From assembly GCA_030147905.1 (NCBI GenBank), contig JASBUM010000271.1:1-7785 (forward strand): a DNA stretch of 7,785 bases, written 5' to 3'. The notes under the pieces were generated by a model that saw only the letters and a program-made list of their open reading frames with translations, did no database searches and was not told where the DNA came from. The translations under genes and the position numbers were made by a program. Below, piece after piece: positions 1 through 6,259 of the stretch. The stretch is from Acidimangrovimonas sp. GTDB taxonomy: Bacteria > Pseudomonadota > Alphaproteobacteria > Rhodobacterales > Rhodobacteraceae. Numbering within the stretch: position 1 is the first letter of the stretch; each line of letters starts with the position of its first letter.

Positions 1-515
1 GCAATTCGACCGTTGCCGCGGCGCTCGCACAGGCGGTCTTCGGCGGCGATGCCTCCGACTGGGTGGGTCCCGGCACCGGCTCCGGCGGGGAGCGGCTGAC
101 GCACAAGGCGCGGGTGATCGAGGCCGGAATGGCCCGTCACCGTGGCGCGCTCGACACGCCGCTGGCCGCGCTTTGTGCCTTCGGCGGCCGCGAGCAGGCC
201 GCCATCTGCGGCGCGGTGATCGCCGCGCGTGCCCATCGCATACCGGTCATCCTCGACGGTTTCATCTGCACCGCGGCGGCCGCGGTTCTGGGGCCGGTTC
301 CCGGCGCGCTCGATCATTGCCTGATCGGTCACGCCAGTGCCGAGCCGGGCCATGTCCGGTTACTGGCCGCGCTCGGCAAGGCGCCGCTTCTCAGCCTCGG
401 GATGCGTCTGGGCGAAGGTTCGGGGGCGGCCGTGGCGCTGGGGGTCCTGCGCGCCGCGCTGGAGGCGCATAACGGCATGGCGACCTTCGCCGAGGCCGGC
501 GTCAGCGACGCATGA
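1..515 (+). CDS. cobT: Nicotinate-nucleotide--dimethylbenzimidazole phosphoribosyltransferase, 3' part
   Basis: CobT transfers phosphoribose from nicotinate mononucleotide to 5,6-dimethylbenzimidazole, giving alpha-ribazole phosphate for the lower ligand of cobalamin; it acts in the cytoplasm. The 5' half lies off the window. The reading frame is already open at base 3, giving 170 residues, about half of the usual length of around 340. The fragment starts with NSTVAAAL, matching the family's GIGN(T/S)T-AAAL segment, and continues with a WVGPGTG stretch, GGREQAAICGA, PVILDGFICTAAAAVL, and near the end RLGEGSGAAVAL. The Glu in LGEGSG (codon 414-416) corresponds to the catalytic base of the family. 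The stop TGA at 513-515 overlaps the cobS ATG (ATGA), so the two are co-transcribed and probably translationally coupled. No frameshift or missing key residue is seen. The identification is firm; only the N-terminal half is unseen. Confidence 0.95.
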   Translation, partial: NSTVAAALAQAVFGGDASDWVGPGTGSGGERLTHKARVIEAGMARHRGALDTPLAALCAFGGREQAAICGAVIAARAHRIPVILDGFICTAAAAVLGPVPGALDHCLIGHASAEPGHVRLLAALGKAPLLSLGMRLGEGSGAAVALGVLRAALEAHNGMATFAEAGVSDA

Positions 516-1324
516 CGGCGCGTGGCGACCGCGTCCGGCGCTGGGCGGTCGCGCGCCGCGACGAGGCGCGCCTGTCGCTGATGCTGCTCAGCCGGTTGCC
601 GATGGGTACCATCGCGGTGCCGCCGCCAATGGGGGCGGCGCTGTGGGCCTATCCGCTGGCGGGGCTGGTGGTCGGCGCGCTGGCGGGGACGGTCTTCGAC
701 CTTGGCCTGATCCTGGGGCAGGGCCGATGGCCCGCGGCGGTGCTGGCGATCGCCGCGGCGGTGGCGCTGACGGGTGCGATGCACGAGGATGGCATCGCCG
801 ATCTCGCCGATGGTGCCGGAGCCGGCGCGGACCGCACGCGGCGGCTCGCGATCATGGCCGACAGCCGGGTGGGCAGCTTCGGGGCGCTGGCGCTGATCGT
901 GGTGATGTTGCTGCGCGCGGGCTACTGGGCCGGTCTGCCGGGGCCGGGGCTGGCGGCGCCGGTCTGGGCGGCGGGAATCGCGGCGGTCGCGCGGGGGGGG
1001 CTGCCGCGCTTCATGCATCTGATGCCTTCGGCGCGACCGCAGGGGCTGGGCGCGCGCGCGTCGCAGGCGTCGCATGCGGCGCCGGTCGTGGCTGCCCTGC
1101 TGATCGGCCTCGTGGCCGGTCTGGTGCTGCTGCCCGCGGCGGTCTGGGTGATCGCGGCGATCTTCGTCATGCTGACGCTCGTCGCGGGCTTCGCGCATTG
1201 GCGACTGGGCGGGCTCACCGGTGATGTATTGGGTGCGATGGTGGTGCTGGGCGAACTCGCGGGCTGGGCGGCACTGGCGGGCGCGGGGATGCTGACCGGC
1301 GCGGGCATTCCGGGTGCGGGCTGA
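512..1324 (+). CDS. cobS: Adenosylcobinamide-GDP ribazoletransferase (cobalamin synthase)
   Basis: CobS is an integral membrane enzyme that joins adenosylcobinamide-GDP to alpha-ribazole (phosphate), closing the nucleotide loop of cobalamin. The 270-residue product has the normal family length. The N-terminal RLSLMLLSRLPMG segment (residues 20-32) matches the family's usual opening. The acidic motif HEDGIADLADG (91-101), expected to bind Mg2+, is followed by RRLAIMADSRVGSFGA (110-125), then ARPQGLGA (174-181) and GGLTGDVLGA (233-242). Hydrophobic segments at about 42-60, 75-90, 122-137, 188-210, 211-228 and 240-262 fit a polytopic inner-membrane protein. The start at 512 is chosen because its ATG overlaps the cobT stop; only a weak, distant GAGG (492-495) precedes it, consistent with coupling to cobT. 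The gene is the immediate functional partner of cobT. Confidence 0.95.
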   Translation: MTARGDRVRRWAVARRDEARLSLMLLSRLPMGTIAVPPPMGAALWAYPLAGLVVGALAGTVFDLGLILGQGRWPAAVLAIAAAVALTGAMHEDGIADLADGAGAGADRTRRLAIMADSRVGSFGALALIVVMLLRAGYWAGLPGPGLAAPVWAAGIAAVARGGLPRFMHLMPSARPQGLGARASQASHAAPVVAALLIGLVAGLVLLPAAVWVIAAIFVMLTLVAGFAHWRLGGLTGDVLGAMVVLGELAGWAALAGAGMLTGAGIPGAG

Positions 1325-1340
1325 AGGCGCGATTTCCGTC

Positions 1341-1370
1341 TTGCAAGGCGATGCGGCCTGTCGCTAGGCT
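1341..1370 (+). promoter_or_regulatory. Candidate sigma70-type promoter for the ABC importer operon
   Basis: TTGCAA at 1341-1346 and TAGGCT at 1365-1370 are separated by 18 bases, a plausible -35/-10 pair for a housekeeping sigma factor. The predicted start of transcription near 1377 would leave a leader of only about a dozen bases before the ATG at 1389. The element sits in the 64-base gap after cobS, where a new operon would need a promoter. The match is by eye and the -10 box is imperfect; read-through from cobS is the alternative. Confidence 0.3.
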
Positions 1371-1388
1371 CGGGCCCGGAGGAGCACG

Positions 1389-1523
1389 ATGCAGGCATTG
1401 TTTCGTCGTAGCCCGGGGCGCGTTGCACGCGCGGCCGGCTCGTTCAGGCGGTCCGCCGAACAGGCGCTAGCCATTCCCGCCGCGCCGCCGGCCGGGACCG
1501 CACCGGGAGAATCGCGCAGATGA
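1389..1523 (+). CDS. Possible 44-residue basic small protein or leader peptide
   Basis: This short frame begins with ATG, preceded by a strong Shine-Dalgarno sequence (GGAGGAG, 1378-1384, ending 4 bases before the ATG). It ends with TGA at 1521-1523, which overlaps the ATPase ATG at 1520 in the ATGA arrangement used by other genes in this window. The peptide starts MQALFRRSPGRVARAAG and is rich in Arg (8) and Ala, with a Pro/Ala-rich second half and no recognisable domain, signal peptide or membrane segment. Against it: 13 of 44 codons end in A or T, clearly more than in the flanking genes, so codon bias is weak. It could be a translated leader that delivers ribosomes to the ATPase start, a real small protein, or a chance frame. 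I do not recognise a family. Confidence 0.38.
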   Translation: MQALFRRSPGRVARAAGSFRRSAEQALAIPAAPPAGTAPGESRR

Positions 1524-2431
1524 TCGGGCGGTTGCTTTCACGTCCGGCCGTCGCGGAAGGCACGACGGCGTCGACGGCGCGGGGGATGGCGCGGGGCGCG
1601 CAGCCGGATCCGGTCTCGGGACAGGCGCCGGCGGTGTCGCTGCATGGTGTCTCGATCGCCTTTCCGGTTTCGGGAGGGGGCGTGTTCCGGGCCGTATCCG
1701 ATGCGGAACTGTCGGTCGCGGCGGGTGAATTCGTGGCGATCGTCGGCCCGACCGGATGCGGAAAATCCACCCTGCTGAATGCGGCGGCGGGACTGTTGCA
1801 GCCCGCCGCGGGCCGGGTGGAGATCTTCGGCGCGCCGCTGTCGAGTCTCAATGCCCGGGCAGGATACCTGTTCCAGGGCGAGGCGCTTATGCCGTGGAAG
1901 ACCGCATTGGAAAACGTGGCGATCGGCCCCGAAACGGCTGGTGTGGCGCGGCGGGCGGCGCGTGCGCAGGCGCGCGAATGGCTGGCGCGGGTGGGGCTCG
2001 CCAGCTTCGCCGATCGCTATCCGCACATGCTGTCGGGCGGGCAACGCAAGCGGGTGGCGCTGGCACAGGTGCTGATCCGCGACCCGCGCATCGTCCTGAT
2101 GGACGAGCCGTTCGGCCCGCTGGATGCGCAGACGCGGCTGATGATGGGCGATCTGCTCCTGCGGCTGTGGTCCGAGGATCGCAAGGCGGTCCTGTTCGTG
2201 ACCCACGACCTCGAGGAGGCGATCACCCTCGCGGATCGCGTGGTCATCATGTCGGCCGGCCCCGCGGCGCGGATCATCGGCGATTTTCCGATAGATCTGG
2301 CGCGGCCGCGCGACATCTCCGAGATTCGGCTGAGCGCGCCGTTCCAGGCCGTGCACCGCGATATCTGGCACATGCTCAAGGACGAGGTGCTGAAGGCCTA
2401 TGCCGGCATCGAGGGGGAGGGTGCGCGATGA
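1520..2431 (+). CDS. ABC importer ATP-binding protein (NitT/TauT, SsuB/TauB type)
   Basis: This is the cytoplasmic ATPase that powers the importer formed with the next two genes. The 303-residue protein has every ABC motif: Walker A GPTGCGKST (76-84), Q-loop Gln in LFQGEALMPW (Gln119), signature LSGGQ (171-175), Walker B IVLMDEP (191-197), D-loop LD (201-202) and switch His in FVTHD (His229). The Q-loop/PW and FGPLDAQTR context is typical of nitrate/sulfonate/taurine-type ATPases. About 37 residues of low-complexity Ala/Gly/Arg sequence precede the core, longer than usual. The start at 1520 is the first possible one: upstream in this frame a stop lies at 1409-1411 with no ATG, GTG or TTG between. 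GGGAGA (1505-1510) is a reasonable ribosome site. An alternative start is the ATG at 1586. The stop overlaps the permease ATG. The substrate cannot be read from the ATPase. Confidence 0.93.
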   Translation: MIGRLLSRPAVAEGTTASTARGMARGAQPDPVSGQAPAVSLHGVSIAFPVSGGGVFRAVSDAELSVAAGEFVAIVGPTGCGKSTLLNAAAGLLQPAAGRVEIFGAPLSSLNARAGYLFQGEALMPWKTALENVAIGPETAGVARRAARAQAREWLARVGLASFADRYPHMLSGGQRKRVALAQVLIRDPRIVLMDEPFGPLDAQTRLMMGDLLLRLWSEDRKAVLFVTHDLEEAITLADRVVIMSAGPAARIIGDFPIDLARPRDISEIRLSAPFQAVHRDIWHMLKDEVLKAYAGIEGEGAR

Positions 2432-3213
2432 ACGCTGCATTGCGTCTGGGGGCGCAGATCGGGATCGCGGCGGGGATGGTTCTGATCTGGCACCTTGCCT
2501 CGACCACCCGGCTGGTCGGTGATCCGAAGACGATCGCCTTCTTCTTCTCGACACCGGTGGACGTGGTCCGGCAGATCTGGATCTGGTTTGTCTCGGGGAC
2601 GATCTGGTACAACCTCTGGGTGACGCTGTCGGAGGCGGTGCTGTCCTTCGTGATCGGCACGCTCGCGGCGCTGGTCCTGGGGTTCTGGTTCGCGCGCAAG
2701 CCGATGCTGGCGGCCGTGTTCGACCCCTATGTGAAGGGCGCCAACGCATTGCCGCGGGTCGTGCTGGCGCCGATCTTCACGCTGTGGTTCGGGCTCGGGA
2801 TCTGGTCCAAGGTGGCGCTGGGCTTCACGCTGGTCTTCTTCATCGTGTTCTTCAATGTCGTGCAGGGCGTGCGCGAGGCGGACCGCACGGTGTTGGCCAA
2901 TGCCCGAATGCTGGGGATGAGCGAACGCCAGCTGCTGCGCCACGTCTATCTGCCCTCGGCCCTGTCATGGGTCTTCTCGTCGCTGCATACCTCGATCGGC
3001 TTTGCGGTCGTTGGGGCGGTGGTGGGCGAATATCTGGGATCGGCGGCAGGGCTCGGCTATCTGATCCAGCAGGCGGAGGGCATGTTCGACATCGCCGGCG
3101 TCTTCGCCGGCATGGTGGTGCTGGCGGGCTTCGTGCTGGTGATCGACTGGGGCGTCGGGCTGGCCGAGCGTCGGTTGCTGCGCTGGCGGCCCGAGGGTAC
3201 GGCGCGGCCGTGA
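2428..3213 (+). CDS. ABC importer permease (NitT/TauT, SsuC/TauC type)
   Basis: This is the inner-membrane channel subunit, probably acting as a homodimer as in SsuC/TauC-type importers. The 261-residue length is typical. Hydrophobic segments lie at about 8-24, 66-88, 108-122, 128-147, 188-206 and 223-242, i.e. about six helices. The cytoplasmic EAA loop that docks on the ATPase is seen from Glu150-Ala151 through Gly163 to LPSALSWVF (175-183). The ATG at 2428 overlaps the ATPase stop (ATGA) and follows a strong purine run (GGGGGAGGG, about 2413-2421), so the start is well supported. The frame runs upstream without a stop inside the ATPase gene, but that part has no permease character. Gene order is ATPase, permease, binding protein; there is a single permease gene, as normal for this subfamily. 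Confidence 0.93.
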   Translation: MNAALRLGAQIGIAAGMVLIWHLASTTRLVGDPKTIAFFFSTPVDVVRQIWIWFVSGTIWYNLWVTLSEAVLSFVIGTLAALVLGFWFARKPMLAAVFDPYVKGANALPRVVLAPIFTLWFGLGIWSKVALGFTLVFFIVFFNVVQGVREADRTVLANARMLGMSERQLLRHVYLPSALSWVFSSLHTSIGFAVVGAVVGEYLGSAAGLGYLIQQAEGMFDIAGVFAGMVVLAGFVLVIDWGVGLAERRLLRWRPEGTARP

Positions 3214-3228
3214 GGAGAACGCCCGGCG

Positions 3229-3243
3229 GGCCGGCCCACGGCC
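3229..3243 (+). other. Short GC hairpin in the permease-binding protein spacer
   Basis: In the 118-base spacer between permease and binding protein, GGCCG (3229-3233) can pair with CGGCC (3239-3243) around a 5-base loop. The 10-base palindrome GGGCCGGCCC (3228-3237) overlaps it. There is no T-run, so it is not an intrinsic terminator. A hairpin here could stabilise or separate the downstream binding-protein transcript, which is often made in excess of the membrane parts. That role is inference, and in such GC-rich DNA a 5-bp stem may be chance. Confidence 0.25.
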
Positions 3244-3316
3244 TGCTTCACGGGCGGTCTGCATGCTCCCCAAGGACGAATGCGCGGGATGCGCGCCCGG
3301 GGACGAAGAGATCAAC

Positions 3317-3328
3317 GAGGAGGAGAGG
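3317..3328 (+). promoter_or_regulatory. Strong ribosome binding site fixing the binding-protein start
   Basis: GAGGAGGAGAGG contains AGGAGG at 3318-3323, eight bases before the ATG at 3332 and eleven before the second ATG at 3335. It decides the start against the in-frame ATG at 3263, which has no ribosome site and would bury the signal peptide 23 residues inside the protein. Confidence 0.8.
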
Positions 3329-3331
3329 ACA

Positions 3332-4381
3332 ATGATGAAGACCGGATCGGGAAGACGAACCATGATGGGCCGGATGCTAGCGCTCGCGCTTGCTGCGGCC
3401 GGGCTGGGCGGACTTGGTGCGGCCCAGCCGGCCGTCGCGGCGCCCGCGGTGACGCTGGCGATCGGCGGCGCGGGCTGCCTGTGCTATCTGCCGACGGTGC
3501 TGACCGAGCAGCTTGGCTTCTTCAAGAAGGAAGGGGTCGACGTGAAGATGGTCAGCTTCAAGGGCGGCAGTCAGGCGCTGACGGCCGTGCTGGGTGGTTC
3601 GGCCGACGTGGTGTCGGGCTATTTCGACCATACCGTGGAGCTGGCGGCCAAGGACCAGGCGATGGAATCCTTCGTCGTCTACGATCGTTTCCCCGGGCTG
3701 GTTCTGGTGGTGGCGCCCGACAAGGCGAAATCGATCACCTCGATCAAGGATCTGGCGGGCAAGAAGGTGGGCGTGTCCGCGCCCGGATCCTCGACCGACT
3801 TCTTCCTGAAGTACCTGCTGCAGAAGAACGGGCTGAAGCGTGACGCGGCCTCGGTGATCGGGGTGGGTCTCGGCGGCACCGCGGTGGCGGCGATGGAACA
3901 GGGCCGGATCGATGCTGCGGTGATGCTGGATCCGGCGGTGACGATCCTGAAGGACAAGTACAAGGATCTGCGCATCCTCACCGATACCCGCAGCGAGAAG
4001 GACACCCGTGCGGTCTTCGGCGGCAACTATCCGGGCGGTGCCTTCTACACCCGGACCGACTGGCTGCAAAAGCATCCCAAGGAAGCCCAGGCGATGGTCA
4101 ATGCGGTGGTCGATACGCTGCGCTGGATCCACAGCCACACGCCCGAGGAGATCATGGCCAAGATGCCGGCGGCGATGGTGGGTCAGAACAAGGCGGCCTA
4201 TCTGGCCGCGTTGAAGAACACGCTGCCGATGTATTCGCTCGACGGCAAGATGGACCCCAAGGGCGCCAAGGCGGTTCTGGCGGTGTTCGAAGGCGGCGAT
4301 CCGGCGGTGGCCAAGGCCCATGTCGACGTGACCAAGACCTATACCAACAAGTTCGCCGACGCGGCCAACGCGCGGAAATAA
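3332..4381 (+). CDS. Periplasmic substrate-binding protein, NitT/TauT/NMT1-THI5-like family
   Basis: This is the secreted receptor of the importer. The 349-residue protein starts with a signal peptide: GRR near residues 7-9, a hydrophobic Met/Leu/Ala/Gly stretch to about residue 30, and an Ala-rich cleavage region (AVAA, 34-37). The paired Arg followed by TMM makes Tat export thinkable but not typical. The mature protein opens with TLAIGGAGCLCYLPTVLTEQ, a Cys-X-Cys (Cys49, Cys51) at the first strand-helix junction where this fold contacts ligand. Next come FKGGSQALTAVLGGSADVV (76-94), KVGVSAPGSSTDFFLKYLL (145-163), GRIDAAVMLDPAV (191-203) and GGNYPGGAFYTRTDWL (230-245), all typical of the NitT/TauT superfamily. 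I recognise this CLCYLPT subgroup as common in proteobacteria, but know no proven substrate. Neighbouring thi, cob and que genes do not settle it: aliphatic sulfonates, pyrimidines or other small anions remain possible. Confidence 0.9.
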   Translation: MMKTGSGRRTMMGRMLALALAAAGLGGLGAAQPAVAAPAVTLAIGGAGCLCYLPTVLTEQLGFFKKEGVDVKMVSFKGGSQALTAVLGGSADVVSGYFDHTVELAAKDQAMESFVVYDRFPGLVLVVAPDKAKSITSIKDLAGKKVGVSAPGSSTDFFLKYLLQKNGLKRDAASVIGVGLGGTAVAAMEQGRIDAAVMLDPAVTILKDKYKDLRILTDTRSEKDTRAVFGGNYPGGAFYTRTDWLQKHPKEAQAMVNAVVDTLRWIHSHTPEEIMAKMPAAMVGQNKAAYLAALKNTLPMYSLDGKMDPKGAKAVLAVFEGGDPAVAKAHVDVTKTYTNKFADAANARK

Positions 4382-4387
4382 GGCTTG

Positions 4388-4414
4388 GGCGGGGCGGTGT
4401 CTTGCCGCCCCGCC
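4388..4414. terminator. Strong GC hairpin between convergent operons, possible bidirectional terminator
   Basis: GGCGGGGCGG (4388-4397) pairs perfectly with CCGCCCCGCC (4405-4414) around the 7-base loop TGTCTTG. It starts seven bases after the binding-protein stop and lies about 20 bases past the queE stop, where both converging operons must end. No T-run follows on either strand, so it is not a textbook intrinsic terminator, though GC-only hairpins often mark transcript ends in GC-rich genomes. A second, 10-base palindrome CGGGGCCCCG (4424-4433) abuts the queE stop codon. Confidence 0.45.
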
Positions 4415-4433
4415 GATCACGGCCGGGGCCCCG

Positions 4434-5153
4434 CTAGACCCCGCGCTTGTTGCCCCAGATCAGCACATGCAATTGCGGCAGGACATGGGCCGCGAACCAG
4501 CCGTCCTGCAAGGCGCGCGCAACCAGCCAATCCATCCGTTCGGTGATCCCGGCAATGTCGATCGGCGCATCCGCGGCCTCCGCCGGCGGCGGGGTGTGAT
4601 TGCCCGGTTGCAGATAGACCGGGAGCTCGGGGTAACGCGCCGCGACATCGCGTGCCCAAAGATAATCCGCCTCGTCGAAGACGACGATCTTGAGCACGCG
4701 CGGTGCCTTCCGGGCCGCGGTCAGGCAGGCGTCGAACGCCGCCCAATCGGGGCGCTCGCCCGAGGAAGGCGGCTTGGGGCTGAGAACCAGAAGTGCCAGA
4801 TCCGCGAACCATCCTCGCGCGACGGAGCCTTGGGTTTCCAGCGCGAAATCATAGCCTCGCGCGCGGCCTTGCGCGATCAGCGGGCCGAAATCCTGGATCG
4901 CCGGATTGCCGCCCGAGATCGTGACGGTCAGCGGCCGCCCGCCCGACAGCGCCTCGATCCGCGTCATCACTGCATCGGCCGTCATCGCCGCCCATTCGTG
5001 GCGGAAACGGCTTTCGACCGCATGCAGGCTGTCGCACCAGACGCAGCGGTAATCGCAGCCGCCGGCGCGGACGAAGACGGTGGGCCGCCCGATCAGCGCG
5101 CCCTCGCCCTGGATCGTCGGGCCGAAGATCTCGGCGATGCGCAGATCGCTCAT
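4434..5153 (-). CDS. queE: 7-carboxy-7-deazaguanine synthase (radical SAM)
   Basis: QueE rearranges 6-carboxy-5,6,7,8-tetrahydropterin to 7-carboxy-7-deazaguanine (CDG), the second step after QueD on the route to preQ0 and queuosine. The 239-residue protein opens with [13 protein letters not shown] (6-18), the hallmark start of the family. The radical-SAM cluster motif Cys33-X3-Cys37-X2-Cys40 (CDYRCVWC) is intact. The SAM-binding GG motif is TISGGNPA (78-85), with ETQGS at 106-110, LSPKPPS at 124-130, and the family C-terminus [13 protein letters not shown]. The ATG overlaps the queD stop (ATGA) and no strong ribosome site precedes it, so translation is probably coupled. It is the last gene of queCDE and ends facing the ABC operon. 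Confidence 0.96.
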   Translation of the reverse strand: MSDLRIAEIFGPTIQGEGALIGRPTVFVRAGGCDYRCVWCDSLHAVESRFRHEWAAMTADAVMTRIEALSGGRPLTVTISGGNPAIQDFGPLIAQGRARGYDFALETQGSVARGWFADLALLVLSPKPPSSGERPDWAAFDACLTAARKAPRVLKIVVFDEADYLWARDVAARYPELPVYLQPGNHTPPPAEAADAPIDIAGITERMDWLVARALQDGWFAAHVLPQLHVLIWGNKRGV

Positions 5154-5554
5154 GCCCGGGTGCCCGCCCAGGGGTCGGCTTCGGGCGCGGGGCGCGGATC
5201 GGGCCGATATTCGGCCCAGGTCTTCGGCGTTTCGCTGACCCGCACCGCCGAGACCCGCGGCCAGCGGGCGTGGGCCCAGTCGAAGATCGTCTTGGCCAGC
5301 ACCTCGGCGGTGGCGCGGTCATGGCCGAGAACATCGTTGAGGTGGCGATGATCGAACGTCGCGTCGAGCCAGTCCTTGAGCGGATCGAGCGCCCGGTAAT
5401 CGGTGACGAAGCCGGTCGCGTCGAGTTCGGGCGCGGCCAGTTCCACGGTCACGAGGTAATTGTGCCCATGAAGGCGCGCGCAGGGGTGATCGTCGGGCAG
5501 GCCGCCCAGCCGGTGCGAGGCGGAGAAGGCGAATTCCTTGGCGATGCGATACAT
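5150..5554 (-). CDS. queD: 6-carboxy-5,6,7,8-tetrahydropterin synthase
   Basis: QueD converts 7,8-dihydroneopterin triphosphate to 6-carboxytetrahydropterin, supplying QueE. The 134-residue length is normal for the family. The Zn-binding histidines are visible: His14 in FSASHRL, and His29 and His31 in the CARLHGHNY motif, where Cys25 is the expected catalytic cysteine. FDHRHLND (67-74) holds the Asp/His residues of the relay, and SETP (107-110) supplies the conserved substrate-binding Glu. The start is the ATG at 5554-5552, with the typical opening [19 protein letters not shown] (5569-5565) lies ten bases upstream. The frame stays open upstream to 5860 but that part lies within queC and has no QueD character. 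The start shares one base with the queC stop (TGATG) and the stop overlaps the queE ATG. Confidence 0.96.
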   Translation of the reverse strand: MYRIAKEFAFSASHRLGGLPDDHPCARLHGHNYLVTVELAAPELDATGFVTDYRALDPLKDWLDATFDHRHLNDVLGHDRATAEVLAKTIFDWAHARWPRVSAVRVSETPKTWAEYRPDPRPAPEADPWAGTRA

Positions 5555-6252
5555 CAGCGTCGCGCCTCCGCCACCGCCTGGCGCCAGAAATCCGCGTCTT
5601 CGTATTCCGTGGGGTCCGGCACGCCGGCCAGATCGAAGGCCTCGCGCCGCTCGACGCAGGTGCCGCAGCGACCGCAATGCCGGGCGCCCCCCTTGTAGCA
5701 CGACCAGGTTTGCGCAAACGGCGTGCCGTGGCGGGCGCCGGCGGCGACGATGGCCGATTTCGGCTGATCGACGAAGGGCGTGTAAAGCCGGACCGCGGCA
5801 TAGCCGTCCATCGCCAGGCGCTCCATCTCGTCGAAGGCGCGGATGAAACCGGGGCGGCAATCGGGATAGATGAAATGATCGCCGCCATGAACGGCGGTGG
5901 CCACCGCTTCGGCCCCATCGGCGGCGGCGGCGCCGAAGGCAATCGCCAGCATGATCGCATTGCGGTTGGGCACGACGGTGACGCGCATGGTCTCTTCGGC
6001 ATAATGGCCATCAGGCACCGCGCGGTCATCGGTCAGCGCCGAGCCGGTCAGATGGGCGCCGATTGCGCGCATGTCGATCAGCTTGAACGGCACACCCAGC
6101 CGCTCGGCCGCGGCGCGGGCGAATTGCAGTTCCTTGACGTGGCGCTGGCCGTAATCGAAGGAGATCAGCCCAGCCAAATCCCGCTCCGCCGCGACCATAT
6201 GGGCCAGCGAGACGGAATCGAGCCCGCCCGAGCAGACGACGAGGGTCTTCAT
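5554..6252 (-). CDS. queC: 7-cyano-7-deazaguanine (preQ0) synthase
   Basis: QueC uses ATP and ammonia to turn CDG into preQ0. The PP-loop SGGLDS lies at residues 8-13 of the form used here, DYGQRHVKEL at 33-42, and VPNRNAIMLAIA at 94-105. The Zn site CYKGGARHCGRCGTC keeps all four cysteines (185, 193, 196, 199). The protein is 232 residues from the ATG at 6252. An ATG two codons earlier (6258, adding MN) is possible. I prefer 6252 because AAGGA (6264-6260) lies seven bases before it but only one base before 6258, and because MKTLVVCSGGLDS is a typical family start. It is the first gene of queCDE and its ribosome site forms the tail of the candidate preQ1 riboswitch. GTP cyclohydrolase, QueF, QueA and Tgt, needed for the full pathway, are not in the window. 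Confidence 0.95.
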   Translation of the reverse strand: MKTLVVCSGGLDSVSLAHMVAAERDLAGLISFDYGQRHVKELQFARAAAERLGVPFKLIDMRAIGAHLTGSALTDDRAVPDGHYAEETMRVTVVPNRNAIMLAIAFGAAAADGAEAVATAVHGGDHFIYPDCRPGFIRAFDEMERLAMDGYAAVRLYTPFVDQPKSAIVAAGARHGTPFAQTWSCYKGGARHCGRCGTCVERREAFDLAGVPDPTEYEDADFWRQAVAEARR

Positions 6253-6259
6253 GTTCATG

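Noticed and set aside
337..1224. 295-codon plus-strand frame across cobT and cobS
   Set aside because: Low-complexity Gly/Ala/Arg translation in the wrong frame of two firmly identified genes.
1325..1519. Possible cobalamin or other metabolite riboswitch ahead of the importer operon
   Set aside because: No B12-box-like sequence, conserved junction or long leader is visible; the only candidate promoter leaves about a dozen bases of leader.
1538..2749. 403-codon open frame on the minus strand, antisense to the ATPase and permease
   Set aside because: Arg/Pro/His-rich translation without domains, typical of the shadow frames GC-rich genes create on the other strand.
3263..3331. Longer N-terminus for the binding protein starting at the ATG at 3263 (acidic, with a CxxC)
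   Set aside because: No ribosome site precedes 3263, while a very strong one precedes 3332, and the longer form would place the signal peptide inside the protein.
5555..5860. Upstream extension of the queD frame
   Set aside because: It lies in queC out of frame, has no QueD similarity, and the ATG at 5554 has a ribosome site and the expected protein start.
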